The notes: a model not told the origin generated them from the letters alone. A DNA stretch of 64,000 nucleotides from Pseudomonas syringae (GCF_000737245.1 NZ_JPQU01000019.1:62001-126000), one strand, 5' to 3'. Shown: positions 17,670 to 29,371, counted from the first letter of the stretch. Numbers and translations are program-made.

Positions 17670-19835
17670 TTATTTAGGCTGCACCGGCGGGCTTTCGGAG
17701 CCGTCGACGTTCACCACATTACCTTTGCCCGAAGCCGGCTGGGCGTCCCTGTCCGCTGACAGCTGTTGCACCTGCCCGGCATTAGGGCTGATCACGGTCT
17801 GTGGATAAGTTTGCGCGAAGCGTACGTCATCCGATTTATCCACAAGCTTTTTCAGCCGCTCGTTGAACGCCCGACCGACGCTGTACTGCCCTCCGGACGA
17901 AGTACGGAACTGCGCGGTCAGTACCACGCCGTTGAGGTCCATGCGATCGACGCCGAACACTTCGAGTGGGCCTTGCAGATTGCTCTTGAGCAGGACGTCT
18001 TCGGAAATCGACTGCCCGGTTTCGCGGATCAATGACAACGCGCTGTCGATGTCCGAGTCGTAGGTGAACTGCACCGAGAAGAACGCATAGGCGAATTGAC
18101 GGGACTGGTTGGTCACCGCCTTGATCTGACCGAACGGCACCGAATGCACAAAACCCTTGCCGTCACGCAGGCGCACGGTGCGAATCGTCAGACTTTCCAC
18201 TGTCCCGGAGTGTCCCGTGCTGAGCACCACCCAGTCGCCGATAGAAAAGGTGTCTTCGATGATGATGAACAGGCCGGTGATGACATCCTGGACCAACTGC
18301 TGGGAACCGAAACCGATGGCCAGACCGACCACGCCAGCACCCGCCAGCAGCGGCGCGACGTTGATACCCAGATTGGCCATGGTGGTGATCGCGCAGATCA
18401 CCACCAGAATGATTTTGATCGCGTTACGCAACAGCGGCAGGATGGTCTTGATCCGGGTGCTGGGCTGGCGATTGGAGCGATGATGAACTGGCGGCTTCAG
18501 GGCTTCCTGAATCGCCGTATCCAGCACCACCCACAGCAACCAGGTGACCAGAAAGATCAGGCCGATGCTGCTTAGCGATTCACTGATGACCCGGCCCAAG
18601 CTATTGCGCTGGGCAAACTCAAACAATGAGAAGCCCCAGATCCGCCCGAGTATTTCAATGAACGAGATCGCCAGAATAATCCGCATGATCGCGTGGCCCA
18701 GACTTAGCAGGCGCTCCCGGTAGACATGCACGCCACGCGCGCGGATTTCAGCTGGCTTGAAAATGTGCTGGAAAACCGTGCTGAGGAACACTGTGGCAAT
18801 CAGCAAAATCGTCGTGAACAATGCGCAGCGCAGGGCTTTCTGGCTGTCTTCGCCAGCACCGATCAGGCTCACGGCCGAGACCAGGATCATCAGCAGGATC
18901 GGCAAGTGCCAAAGGTTGGAAAATATCTTCAGTGACTGTTGCAGTGCAGGTTGTGCCAGGCGGCTGCTCAACTGTCGGTTACGAATCAAGTGCGCGATGG
19001 GACGCCGCACCTTGATGATCAGAATGCAGAACACCACCGAGGCGAACAATCCGGTGAAAGCCGCCACGCTGGTAGTGACGTTATTGCCGATCTGACGGGC
19101 AATCTGCGGGCTGGTCAGGGCATCACTCAGGGCCGCCAGGAAGCCGATGACGAACAGCGGTTTCGGGGCGTAGCGCCGGATCATGCGCACAGCAGCGCGT
19201 TTATGCCCGTAGTTGAACATCACGATGACGCACAGCAGCACGGAGGTTGAAACGATGCCGCTGCTGGTCGCATACGCAAAACACAATGCCAGCGCGCGGC
19301 CCACTGATGTGTCCATTAAATGACTGACATACAGGGTCAGCGGCAGACTGATAATCGCCGGCAAGGTGTAAGGCAACACATAGCCGATCAGCGCCTGGCT
19401 ACGCGCCCGAACCATCAGGAACGGGCGTCGGTTAAGGCGTACCGCGATGAAACTGCCCAGAATCGTCAGCACTGCAAAGGTGCCGATCCACACCAATGAG
19501 AGCATGACGAAGTCGCCTGCCGCGCCCCACTGAGATTCCGGCGTTGGTTTGCTGACCAGTTTGTCCAGCTCATTGGCGGCCCGATCTGCCCGCAACCGCC
19601 AGCTGTCCAGCCAGTTGCTGTCCAAGTCGAGCTTTTCCTGTACATCGTCAATGCTGGAACTGATAACGCCCAGCAGCCCACCCTGGAGAAGTATCTCCGG
19701 TGCCGCCGGAGCTGCGGGCGCCTCGGAGGTGGCGGCAGCCGCGGGTGCTTCTGCGGCCTGGATATTGAGGTTGCCTGTGCATAGAAGCATGCACAGCAAG
19801 ATGCGTCGGATAAAGATGGACTTGAAGTTCGACAA
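17670..19835 (-). CDS. MscS-family mechanosensitive ion channel
   Basis: A 721-residue inner-membrane channel. From the TTG start it has a signal-like N-terminus (SNFKSIFIRRILLCMLLCTGNLNIQA), an Ala/Pro-rich segment, a short periplasmic helical part, about eleven membrane segments (from about residue 110 to 520) and the MscS core: the pore-lining AGAGVVGLAIGFGSQQLVQD near 500-520, then FIIIEDTFSIGDWV and the cytoplasmic beta and alpha-beta domains. The tail (about 680-721) is polar and Pro-rich. The frame opens with a GTG at 19880 without a ribosome site; GAGGAA lies nine bases before the TTG at 19835, so I prefer the latter. The protein is larger than MscS (286) and resembles medium-size paralogues. 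It is convergent with lhr. Confidence 0.87.
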   Translation of the reverse strand: MSNFKSIFIRRILLCMLLCTGNLNIQAAEAPAAAATSEAPAAPAAPEILLQGGLLGVISSSIDDVQEKLDLDSNWLDSWRLRADRAANELDKLVSKPTPESQWGAAGDFVMLSLVWIGTFAVLTILGSFIAVRLNRRPFLMVRARSQALIGYVLPYTLPAIISLPLTLYVSHLMDTSVGRALALCFAYATSSGIVSTSVLLCVIVMFNYGHKRAAVRMIRRYAPKPLFVIGFLAALSDALTSPQIARQIGNNVTTSVAAFTGLFASVVFCILIIKVRRPIAHLIRNRQLSSRLAQPALQQSLKIFSNLWHLPILLMILVSAVSLIGAGEDSQKALRCALFTTILLIATVFLSTVFQHIFKPAEIRARGVHVYRERLLSLGHAIMRIILAISFIEILGRIWGFSLFEFAQRNSLGRVISESLSSIGLIFLVTWLLWVVLDTAIQEALKPPVHHRSNRQPSTRIKTILPLLRNAIKIILVVICAITTMANLGINVAPLLAGAGVVGLAIGFGSQQLVQDVITGLFIIIEDTFSIGDWVVLSTGHSGTVESLTIRTVRLRDGKGFVHSVPFGQIKAVTNQSRQFAYAFFSVQFTYDSDIDSALSLIRETGQSISEDVLLKSNLQGPLEVFGVDRMDLNGVVLTAQFRTSSGGQYSVGRAFNERLKKLVDKSDDVRFAQTYPQTVISPNAGQVQQLSADRDAQPASGKGNVVNVDGSESPPVQPK

Positions 19836-20043
19836 AGCGCGGTGTTCCTCAATAGCAGCAGAACGGGTTAGCGGCAGCACTAGAGACTGATCGATATCAG
19901 CCCAACAAGTTCGGTTTGGGCCTGGGATGCGTCCAGGCTACCGCTGACGAATTGACACAGAACCTTTGCCTCAGGCGCTGCGTCAGAACTTCACAACACG
20001 GACATAGCCCCCCATATTTCGTCAGCAGGCAGAGGCAACTTCG

Positions 20044-22389
20044 ATGCTCATTCACCCCCAAGCGCACTATCGCCCCTACACCGATGCCTCCGGAGGGTGG
20101 GGATCGGCGAAATCGGTGATGAGGATTCTGTGGCGTGAGCAGGCGCTGATCAAAGCGCCTCGTGCCTTGACCCGGCAGAACAAGCCTGGGGGTTTTGCTT
20201 GCGTGAGCTGTGCCTGGGCAAAGCCTGGTAAACCGCACTCGCTGGAATTCTGTGAAAACGGCGCCAAAGCCACGGCCTGGGAGCTGACTTCACTCAAAAC
20301 CAGCCCCGAGTTCTTCGCCCGTCATTCAGTCACAGAGCTGTTGCAATGGCATGACTACGACCTCGAACAGCACGGCCGCCTGACCCATCCTTTGCGCTAC
20401 GACCCGCAAACCGATCACTACCGTGAAACCACATGGGAACAGGCATATCAGGAAATCGGCTCACAGCTGCGTGCCCTTGAACCTGATAGCGTTGCCTTCT
20501 ATGCCTCAGGTCGTGCATCGCTGGAAACTTCGTTCATCTATCAGCTGTTCGCCCGTGCCTACGGGACCAATAACCTGCCCGACAGCTCGAACATGTGCCA
20601 CGAAAGCACATCAGTCGGCTTGCAGGAGAGCATCGGCGTGCCAGTGGGCACGGTGACGCTGGATGATTTCCAGCACACTGACTGCATTTTTTTCTTCGGC
20701 CAGAACGTGGGCAGCAACAGCCCGCGCATGCTTCATGATCTGCAGGATGCCCGCCGCCGCGATGTGCCGATCATCACCTTCAACCCGATCCGCGAACGGG
20801 GGCTGGAACGCTTCGTCAATCCGCAATCGCCAACACAAATGCTTGGCCCGGACTCGACGATCATCAGTACGCAATATCACCAGTTGGCAATCGGCGGTGA
20901 TATCGCTGCGGTCATGGGCATTGCCAAGGCGCTGTTCGAGATGGACAAAACAGCGCTGATCAAAGGCGAACCTGCGGTGATCGACCAGCAATTCATTTCC
21001 CAGCACACCGAAGGCTTCGGCGAGTTTGCCGCGACGGTTCGGGAGTTCGACTGGGCGGTGCTGGAGATGCGTTCAGGCCTCACTCGCGGCGCCATGGAAG
21101 CCGCCGCCATGGTCTACGCCCGCAGTGAGCGAGCGATGATTATCTATGGCATGGGCATAACTCAGCATCGCAAAGGTGTGGATGCGGTGCAGATGCTGGT
21201 CAACCTGCTGTTGCTGCGCGGCAACATTGGTAAACCCGGTGCCGGGATCTGCCCGGTGCGCGGGCACTCCAACGTCCAGGGGCAGCGCACCGTCGGCATT
21301 AGTGAAGACCCAGGCAAAGTACCTGTGGATAAAATCGAGGCATTGTTTGGCTTTCATGTGCCGACCAAAAAAGGTCGCGCCACGGTGGAGACTTGCGAAG
21401 GCATCCTCGACGGCAGCGTGCGCGGCTTCATCGGTTTGGGTGGAAATTTTCTGCGAGCAGTCCCGGATACCTCACGCATGGAGCCGGCCTGGAAGAACTT
21501 GCAACTCAGCGTGCAGATTGCGACGAAGCTCAATCGCACCCACTTGGTTATGGCGAAAAACACCTGGCTGTTGCCCTGCCTGGGCAAGATCGAAATTGAT
21601 CGGCAAAACGGCAAAGAACAATGCTACAGCACTGAAGACAGCACCGGCTGCATCCGTGGCTGGAAAGGCAACAGTGAACCGGTGAGCGAACATGTGCGCG
21701 CCGAGACGGCCATTTTGGCGGGGCTGGCCAAGGCGACGTTATCCGGCACCGAACGCATCGACTGGGATGCCTGGCGCAGTGACTACGCGTCTATCCGCGA
21801 AGCGATCAGCGAAGTCTACCCGGAGATTTTCCACGACATGGAAAACCGCATGTGGGAACCGGGCGGCTTTCACAAACCGGTTGCGGCGGCGCACCGCGAG
21901 TGGAAAACCGAAAGCCAGCGAGCGCAGTTCATTACCCCGCGACTGGCCGAAGATAGCGATGTGGAACAGAGCCAGGAACGTCGCGATGTATTGCAACTGA
22001 TGACGTTACGCAGCAATGACCAGTTCAACACCACAATCTACGGCTTTGATGATCGCTTTCGTGGCGTCAGCGGTACGCGCACGGTGATTTTCATGAACCG
22101 TAACGACATTGTTCGCCTGGGCTTTGCAGCCGGCGACTGGGTCATGCTGACAACAGCAGTGCAGCCTGAAGTCCCGCGGCAGGTTGGCCCGATGCAGATC
22201 ATCGGCTACGACATTCCCCAAGGCTGCAGCGCCGCGTACTACCCGGAATGCAATCCGCTGGTGCCCCTCTGGCATCACGCTGAGCGTAGCAAAGTGCCTG
22301 CGGCGAAATCGGTGCCGATCATTTTAAGCCGAGCAACAGCTCCGGCAGACCGGCACAACGTGGTTCCGCAGAGTGATCAGGTGGTTTGA
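20044..22389 (+). CDS. FdhF/YdeP-family molybdopterin oxidoreductase
   Basis: A 781-residue cytoplasmic molybdoenzyme related to the alpha subunit of formate dehydrogenase. An N-terminal Fe-S region has Cys53, Cys56 and Cys70 (FACVSCAWAKPG ... EFCENGAKATAWE). At NMCHESTSV, Cys185 stands where selenocysteine occurs in formate dehydrogenase H. The bis-MGD binding domain follows, with GQNVGSNSPR, GLGGNFLRAVP and a C-terminal MopB_CT-like domain (about 640-770). No signal peptide is present. No partner subunit, cofactor gene or accessory protein is adjacent, so the electron acceptor is unknown. GAGGCAA precedes the ATG at 20044. E. coli YdeP contributes to acid resistance; that cannot be assumed here. 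Confidence 0.9.
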   Translation: MLIHPQAHYRPYTDASGGWGSAKSVMRILWREQALIKAPRALTRQNKPGGFACVSCAWAKPGKPHSLEFCENGAKATAWELTSLKTSPEFFARHSVTELLQWHDYDLEQHGRLTHPLRYDPQTDHYRETTWEQAYQEIGSQLRALEPDSVAFYASGRASLETSFIYQLFARAYGTNNLPDSSNMCHESTSVGLQESIGVPVGTVTLDDFQHTDCIFFFGQNVGSNSPRMLHDLQDARRRDVPIITFNPIRERGLERFVNPQSPTQMLGPDSTIISTQYHQLAIGGDIAAVMGIAKALFEMDKTALIKGEPAVIDQQFISQHTEGFGEFAATVREFDWAVLEMRSGLTRGAMEAAAMVYARSERAMIIYGMGITQHRKGVDAVQMLVNLLLLRGNIGKPGAGICPVRGHSNVQGQRTVGISEDPGKVPVDKIEALFGFHVPTKKGRATVETCEGILDGSVRGFIGLGGNFLRAVPDTSRMEPAWKNLQLSVQIATKLNRTHLVMAKNTWLLPCLGKIEIDRQNGKEQCYSTEDSTGCIRGWKGNSEPVSEHVRAETAILAGLAKATLSGTERIDWDAWRSDYASIREAISEVYPEIFHDMENRMWEPGGFHKPVAAAHREWKTESQRAQFITPRLAEDSDVEQSQERRDVLQLMTLRSNDQFNTTIYGFDDRFRGVSGTRTVIFMNRNDIVRLGFAAGDWVMLTTAVQPEVPRQVGPMQIIGYDIPQGCSAAYYPECNPLVPLWHHAERSKVPAAKSVPIILSRATAPADRHNVVPQSDQVV

Positions 22390-22450
22390 TGGGAAGTTCG
22401 GAGTGTGCCCGTTGTCCGGACGCCGAGGTTTGCGCAGGATGCATGGCCCG

Positions 22451-22536
22451 GTAGGAGCGCGCTTGCCCGCGATGGCGTCAGGTCTGGAGACAGATTTTTC
22501 GTTGAAACAACGCATCGCGGGCAAGCGCGCTCCTAC
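22451..22536. repeat. REP pair (family A)
   Basis: Arms 22451-22474 and 22513-22536 are exact reverse complements over 24 bases and identical in sequence to the pair at 4389-4475; the central spacer is different. Confidence 0.92.
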
Positions 22537-22602
22537 AGGGGCAGTGGTTGCATTGCTAACGCATTGCTACAGTCAGCAACTCCCCCGCCAAGAGGTATGG
22601 TC

Positions 22603-23082
22603 ATGTCATCCAGCAACGAAACCCGTCCGCCTTTACCGCCTTTCACCCGGGAATCCGCAATCCAGAAAGTCCGCCTTGCTGAAGATGGCTGGAACAGCCG
22701 GGACCCGGAGAAAGTATCGCTGGCTTATACCTTGGATACCCGGTGGCGCAATCGCACTGAATTCGCCACCAATCGTGAAGAGGCCAAAGCCTTCCTGACC
22801 CGCAAATGGGCCAAGGAGCTGGATTACCGGCTGATCAAAGAGCTTTGGGCCTTCACTGACAACCGCATTGCCGTGCGTTACGCCTACGAATGGCACGACG
22901 ATTCCGGCAACTGGTTTCGCTCCTACGGCAACGAAAACTGGGAGTTCGACGCTAATGGCCTGATGGCAAACCGTTTCGCTTGCATCAACGATATGCCCAT
23001 CAAGGAATCCGAGCGCAAATTCCACTGGCCGTTGGGCCGACGCCCCGATGACCATCCGGGGCTGTCAGAGCTGGGGTTGTAA
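22603..23082 (+). CDS. NTF2-like (DUF1348/SnoaL-type) protein
   Basis: A 159-residue cytoplasmic protein with the NTF2-like alpha-beta barrel pattern: an N-terminal helix ([22 protein letters not shown]), [22 protein letters not shown] and the strand pairs [11 protein letters not shown] and [12 protein letters not shown]. Members of DUF1348 are about 150-160 residues long, so it is full length. The function is not known; the pocket could bind a small molecule. AGAGG at 22591-22595 is spaced for the ATG at 22603 rather than the ATG at 22597. It stands alone between a REP pair and the toxin-antitoxin module. Confidence 0.85.
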   Translation: MSSSNETRPPLPPFTRESAIQKVRLAEDGWNSRDPEKVSLAYTLDTRWRNRTEFATNREEAKAFLTRKWAKELDYRLIKELWAFTDNRIAVRYAYEWHDDSGNWFRSYGNENWEFDANGLMANRFACINDMPIKESERKFHWPLGRRPDDHPGLSELGL

Positions 23083-23107
23083 GTCACAGCAAAATGGCTT
23101 GGCGCAT

Positions 23108-23156
23108 GATTAATCTGTAGACTACATTTTATTAAATATGTATCTACAGATTAATC
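23108..23156. promoter_or_regulatory. Large inverted repeat, probable operator of the antitoxin-toxin operon
   Basis: The left arm begins GATTAATCTGTAGACTACAT (23108-23127); the right arm (23138-23156) is its reverse complement except that one C is missing (…GTAGA-TACAT). The arms are separated by ten AT-rich bases. The palindrome ends 15 bases before the preferred antitoxin start. Antitoxins of Xre-RES pairs are known to autoregulate through such palindromes; this is the expected place for one. Confidence 0.75.
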
Positions 23157-23170
23157 GCGAGGCCCTAATT

Positions 23171-23575
23171 GTGTCGACAGCCCTTCAGCCGCAACTATTC
23201 AGCAAAGAACAATGCGCCGCTGGCCTGCGAGCCGCAGTTGCCATTCTTGAAAAGTGGCGAGCGTCGGGTGACCAGGCATGTCGCATCTTGCGAATTTCCC
23301 GCAGCACCCACGTCCGTGCCAATCAGCAGGATCCGTCCTGGTCGGTCAATCTGGATGCGGACCAGATGCAGCGGATCAGCTTTATCCTGAACATCCACGC
23401 AGCCTTGCGTCTGGTATTCGACAATCCGGATAACGTCTACGGATTCCCGGCGATGGCTAATCACAATGAGTTTTTCAACGGCCGTTCTCCACTGGAGATC
23501 ATGGCCCAGGGCGACATGATCTCGTTGTACGAGACTTTCCGGAGGATTGACGTGCTGCGTGGTGGATTATGGTGA
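23171..23575 (+). CDS. Antitoxin of the MbcA/ParS/Xre family
   Basis: A 134-residue protein from the GTG start. The N-terminal part (about residues 10-70) is a helical Xre-like DNA-binding region (EQCAAGLRAAVAILEKWRASGDQACRILRISRST), the C-terminal part (about 75-134) matches the antitoxin-Xre/MbcA toxin-binding domain, with RISFILNIHAALRLVFDNPDN, MANHNEFFNGRSPLEIMAQGD and a final RIDVLRGGLW. GAGG at 23159-23162 is eight bases from the GTG at 23171. The ATG at 23138 lies inside the palindromic operator and would add eleven residues; I reject it. The stop overlaps the toxin start by seven bases. Confidence 0.9.
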   Translation: MSTALQPQLFSKEQCAAGLRAAVAILEKWRASGDQACRILRISRSTHVRANQQDPSWSVNLDADQMQRISFILNIHAALRLVFDNPDNVYGFPAMANHNEFFNGRSPLEIMAQGDMISLYETFRRIDVLRGGLW

Positions 23576-24261
23576 AGCTCGGGGAACTGGCAGAACTGCC
23601 CGGAGACACGCGGCAGACCTATCGGCTGGTCAATTCCAAGTTTCCGCCTATCGCACTGTTCGACGATGTCGCCAGCGCAGACGAATTCGAAGCGCTGTAT
23701 CAAATACAGGCGCTTACCAACCCGAGACTTCAGAACCAGACCGGACGCCTGGAGTTGATCCGCATCGCAGAGATCCCCTTCGGCATCACCGGCTGCTCTT
23801 ACGCCACAGCGCCCTTCACCCACGTCAATCCGGCAGGCTCACGCTTCAGCGACGGCAGTTACGGGGTTTTATATCTGGCGGACAACATGGATACCGCTCT
23901 GGCCGAAGTGCGGCACCACCAGAATGCGTACTGGTCCAGAGTAGAAAGCCTGAGCTACGAGCGCTTTGTGTTTCGCGGTCTGACCTGTGCATTCAACGAC
24001 GCCGACATGCTTGATGCATCGTCCATCCCCGAGAGCGATCCCATCTACGATCCGGATGATTATGCCGACTCAAACTTGCTCGGCCGCAAAGTCCGCGATG
24101 CGGGTAACAAGGGATTACGCTACCGCTCGGTTCGCGCCGCTGGTCAGATCTGCTGGGCGTTGATGACCCCACGCCCGGTCACGTCGATTATCCAGACCGC
24201 CCATTACGAGATGGTCTGGAACGGGCAAATCACCAGCGTCAGCAAGATCACCGAGGTCTGA
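23569..24261 (+). CDS. RES-domain toxin
   Basis: A 230-residue toxin. The RES domain (about residues 15-215) shows the early Arg in TYRLVNSKFPP (Arg19), the core GSRFSDGSYGVLYLADNMDTALAEV (about 90-114) with its conserved Arg92, Ser94, Gly97, Tyr102 and Glu113, and a late RYRSVRAAG segment. Characterised RES toxins (P. putida Res, M. tuberculosis MbcT) degrade NAD+ and halt growth until neutralised by the Xre-type partner. The ATG at 23569 overlaps the antitoxin stop, so both are made from one message. A strong bidirectional terminator follows. The gene is intact. Confidence 0.92.
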   Translation: MVKLGELAELPGDTRQTYRLVNSKFPPIALFDDVASADEFEALYQIQALTNPRLQNQTGRLELIRIAEIPFGITGCSYATAPFTHVNPAGSRFSDGSYGVLYLADNMDTALAEVRHHQNAYWSRVESLSYERFVFRGLTCAFNDADMLDASSIPESDPIYDPDDYADSNLLGRKVRDAGNKGLRYRSVRAAGQICWALMTPRPVTSIIQTAHYEMVWNGQITSVSKITEV

Positions 24262-24280
24262 TTTGGCGCGGCACAAATGA

Positions 24281-24314
24281 AAAAGGCCCGTGACGGTCAG
24301 GTCACGGGCCTTTT
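24281..24314. terminator. Bidirectional intrinsic terminator between RES toxin and ssb
   Basis: A perfect 14-base stem AAAAGGCCCGTGAC / GTCACGGGCCTTTT with a six-base loop (24295-24300). It serves the toxin operon (plus) and ssb (minus). Confidence 0.92.
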
Positions 24315-24332
24315 GCGCCGAGAAGCTAATTC

Positions 24333-24869
24333 CTAGAACGGAATATCGTCATCAAAGCTGTCGAAATCCGCTGCCGGTTGTGGCGCCTGCTGTTGCGGGG
24401 CCGGGCGGGATTCGCGTTGTGGCTGCTGCTGTGGCGCAGACTGCTGAGGGCGCGACTGCTGTGGGCGTGGAGCGGAGTTCTGATAACCACCGCCACCCTG
24501 GCCTTGTGGAGCGCCGTCGTTTTGTGGACGGCCGCCCAGCAGTTGCATGGTGCCTTGCATGTCGACGACGATTTCAGTCGTGTAACGCTTGATACCGTCT
24601 TTTTCCCACTCGCGGGTTTGCAGTTTGCCTTCGATGTAGACCTGGGAACCCTTGCGCAGGTATTCGCCAGCGATCTCGGCGACTTTGCCGAACATCGATA
24701 CACGGTGCCATTCAGTCTTTTCGACTTTCTGACCCGTTTGTTTGTCGGTCCACTGTTCGCTGGTCGCCAGACTCAGGTTGGTCACGGCGTTACCGTTAGG
24801 CAAGTAGCGAACTTCGGGATCCTGGCCGCATGTACCGACCAATATGACTTTGTTAACCCCACGGGCCAT
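24333..24869 (-). CDS. ssb: Single-stranded DNA-binding protein
   Basis: A 178-residue SSB. The OB fold spans about residues 1-110 ([19 protein letters not shown] ... [14 protein letters not shown]), followed by a Gly/Gln/Pro-rich disordered linker (about 112-168) and the acidic protein-interaction tip [10 protein letters not shown]. It protects ssDNA in replication, recombination and repair. The start is only nine bases after the stop of the MFS gene, so ssb may be read partly from the MFS promoter; uvrA is divergent further upstream, the order seen in P. aeruginosa (PA4232-PA4234). Confidence 0.97.
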   Translation of the reverse strand: MARGVNKVILVGTCGQDPEVRYLPNGNAVTNLSLATSEQWTDKQTGQKVEKTEWHRVSMFGKVAEIAGEYLRKGSQVYIEGKLQTREWEKDGIKRYTTEIVVDMQGTMQLLGGRPQNDGAPQGQGGGGYQNSAPRPQQSRPQQSAPQQQPQRESRPAPQQQAPQPAADFDSFDDDIPF

Positions 24870-24878
24870 AACGCTCTC

Positions 24879-26273
24879 CTAGGCTTCGCACGCTTCTGTC
24901 GCTGGGTTGACCATCCGCTCCAGAGACGCGCGATCCAATAGTTCTGTGTCTAATTTGATATAAATGGCCGCCTCTTCGGCAACCACTACTGCATCCGTTA
25001 CGCCATTTACGGCCTTTAGCCTCTCTGCCAGGCCTGCATCACGCTGCGCCTCGGGCGACAACGGCAAGCGTAGGCTTGTCACGTACGGAGGCTCGCGCAT
25101 GGTAACAGCAAAGGTCAGCCAGAGGGCGGCCAACCCGGCTCCACCGAGAAATACAACGCTAAGCCCGCCGTGCTGAAACAACCAGCCGCCCAGAATCCCG
25201 CCAGCCGCCGAACCCAGGAACTGGCTGGTGGAATAGACCCCCATCGCAGTGCCCTTGCCGCCCGCCGGCGAGACCTTGCTGATCAGCGAAGGCAGCGAAG
25301 CTTCGAGCAGGTTGAACGCGATGAAGAACACCACCGTGCCAATCACCAGCGCCCGCAATGTGTCGCCGAATGCCCAGAAGAATAGCTCAGTGAGCATCAG
25401 CACGGTGACCGCCCCGATCAATACCCGCTTCATCTGACGCTTTTTCTCACCATAAATGATGAATGGAATCATTGCGAAAAATGAGATCAGCAACGCAGTG
25501 AGGTAGACCCACCAGTGCTGTTCCTTGGGCAAACCGGCTTTTTCTACCAATGCCAACGGCAACGCCACGAAGCTTGACATGAGCATGGCGTGCAACACGA
25601 AGATACCCAAATCCAGACGCAACAAATCCGGATGCCGTAGCGTAGGACCCAGCGCCTTGCGCGCCACTCCGGATTCTCGATGCTGCAAGGTACCGGTATT
25701 TTTCGGTACGACAACGGCGACGATAAAAACACCGATCAAGGCCATCCCGCCAGTCGCCAGAAACAACCCTGACAGGCCAAACGCGCTGGTTAGCAATGGG
25801 CCGACCACCATAGCGATGGCGAACGACAGACCGATGGTCATGCCGATCATGGCCATGGCCTTGGTGCGATGCTGCTCACGGGTCAAGTCGGACAACAGCG
25901 CCATGACCGCCGCGGAGATAGCACCAGCGCCCTGCAGTATCCGCCCGGCAATGATTCCCCAGATAGAGTCCGCATTGGCCGCCAGCGCGCTGCCGAGCGC
26001 GAAGATGATCAGACCGAAATAAATCACCGGACGCCGACCGATGCGGTCGGAGAGAATCCCGAACGGGATCTGCAGCACCGCCTGGGTCAGACCGTAGGCG
26101 CCGATTGCCAGTCCGATCAATGCCGGGCTCGCCCCCGCCAGGTCCATGCCATAGGTCGCCAGTACTGGCAAAACCATGAACATGCCGAGCATGCGGAACG
26201 CAAAAACCAGTGCCAGACCGCCTGCCGCACGGGTCTCGCCGCCGCTCATTCGTTCGCTGTGGGGATCGTGCAT
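24879..26273 (-). CDS. YajR-like MFS transporter with C-terminal ferredoxin-fold (YAM) domain
   Basis: A 464-residue inner-membrane transporter with twelve membrane segments (about residues 16-390). Motif A is GILSDRIGRRPVI near 72-84; motif B-like GRILQGAGAISA lies near 110-121. After the last segment a soluble tail (about 395-464: LPLSPEAQRDAGLAERLKAVNGVTDAV...) has the beta-alpha-beta pattern of the YAM domain in E. coli YajR. The substrate is unknown. GAGG lies seven bases before the ATG at 26273. It is upstream of ssb and divergent from uvrA; no functional link with DNA repair is evident. Confidence 0.88.
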   Translation of the reverse strand: MHDPHSERMSGGETRAAGGLALVFAFRMLGMFMVLPVLATYGMDLAGASPALIGLAIGAYGLTQAVLQIPFGILSDRIGRRPVIYFGLIIFALGSALAANADSIWGIIAGRILQGAGAISAAVMALLSDLTREQHRTKAMAMIGMTIGLSFAIAMVVGPLLTSAFGLSGLFLATGGMALIGVFIVAVVVPKNTGTLQHRESGVARKALGPTLRHPDLLRLDLGIFVLHAMLMSSFVALPLALVEKAGLPKEQHWWVYLTALLISFFAMIPFIIYGEKKRQMKRVLIGAVTVLMLTELFFWAFGDTLRALVIGTVVFFIAFNLLEASLPSLISKVSPAGGKGTAMGVYSTSQFLGSAAGGILGGWLFQHGGLSVVFLGGAGLAALWLTFAVTMREPPYVTSLRLPLSPEAQRDAGLAERLKAVNGVTDAVVVAEEAAIYIKLDTELLDRASLERMVNPATEACEA

Positions 26274-26319
26274 TGAAAAACCTCATGTGAACCGGCGGCG
26301 ATTCTACCAGTCCCATCGA

Positions 26320-26347
26320 TTGACGGGGTATATCGCGACGCTATGAC
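26320..26347 (+). promoter_or_regulatory. Candidate sigma-70 promoter for uvrA
   Basis: TTGACG at 26320-26325, a 16-base spacer and TATGAC at 26342-26347 on the plus strand, about 115 bases before the uvrA start. No LexA site of the CTG-N10-CAG form was found between the MFS gene and uvrA. Confidence 0.35.
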
Positions 26348-26462
26348 GCGTCTAGATGACACAGTCTTCATATAAGCCTGTGACACTGATTCGATAGTGT
26401 GCATCCATCCAGTATTTCACCGTATACTCCTACGTTTTCGACGCCCGCCGAGCGAGGCCACT

Positions 26463-29297
<2,835 letters not shown>

Positions 29298-29315
29298 CGG
29301 TTTACGCCAGGTAAC

Positions 29316-29351
29316 AAAAAGCCCCTGTCATGTGAATGACAGGGGCTTTTT
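29316..29351. terminator. Bidirectional intrinsic terminator between uvrA and ftnA
   Basis: AAAAAGCCCCTGTCA and TGACAGGGGCTTTTT form a perfect 15-base stem around a six-base loop. It ends uvrA (plus) and the ferritin gene (minus). Confidence 0.92.
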
Positions 29352-29371
29352 CATTTTTGCCGTCGGCGGAA

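Noticed and set aside
17097-17759. Overlapping repetitive open frames on both strands between lhr and the channel gene
   Set aside because: They translate the 133-bp REP units and repeat the same peptide; no independent coding evidence.
19836-19880. GTG at 19880 as start of the mechanosensitive channel
   Set aside because: No ribosome site precedes it; TTG 19835 has GAGGAA and yields a proper signal-like N-terminus.
23138-23170. ATG at 23138 as antitoxin start
   Set aside because: It lies in the right arm of the palindrome and lacks a ribosome site; GTG 23171 has GAGG at correct spacing.
26274-26462. SOS box for uvrA
   Set aside because: No CTG-N10-CAG sequence was found on scanning this interval, although uvrA is an SOS gene in E. 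coli.
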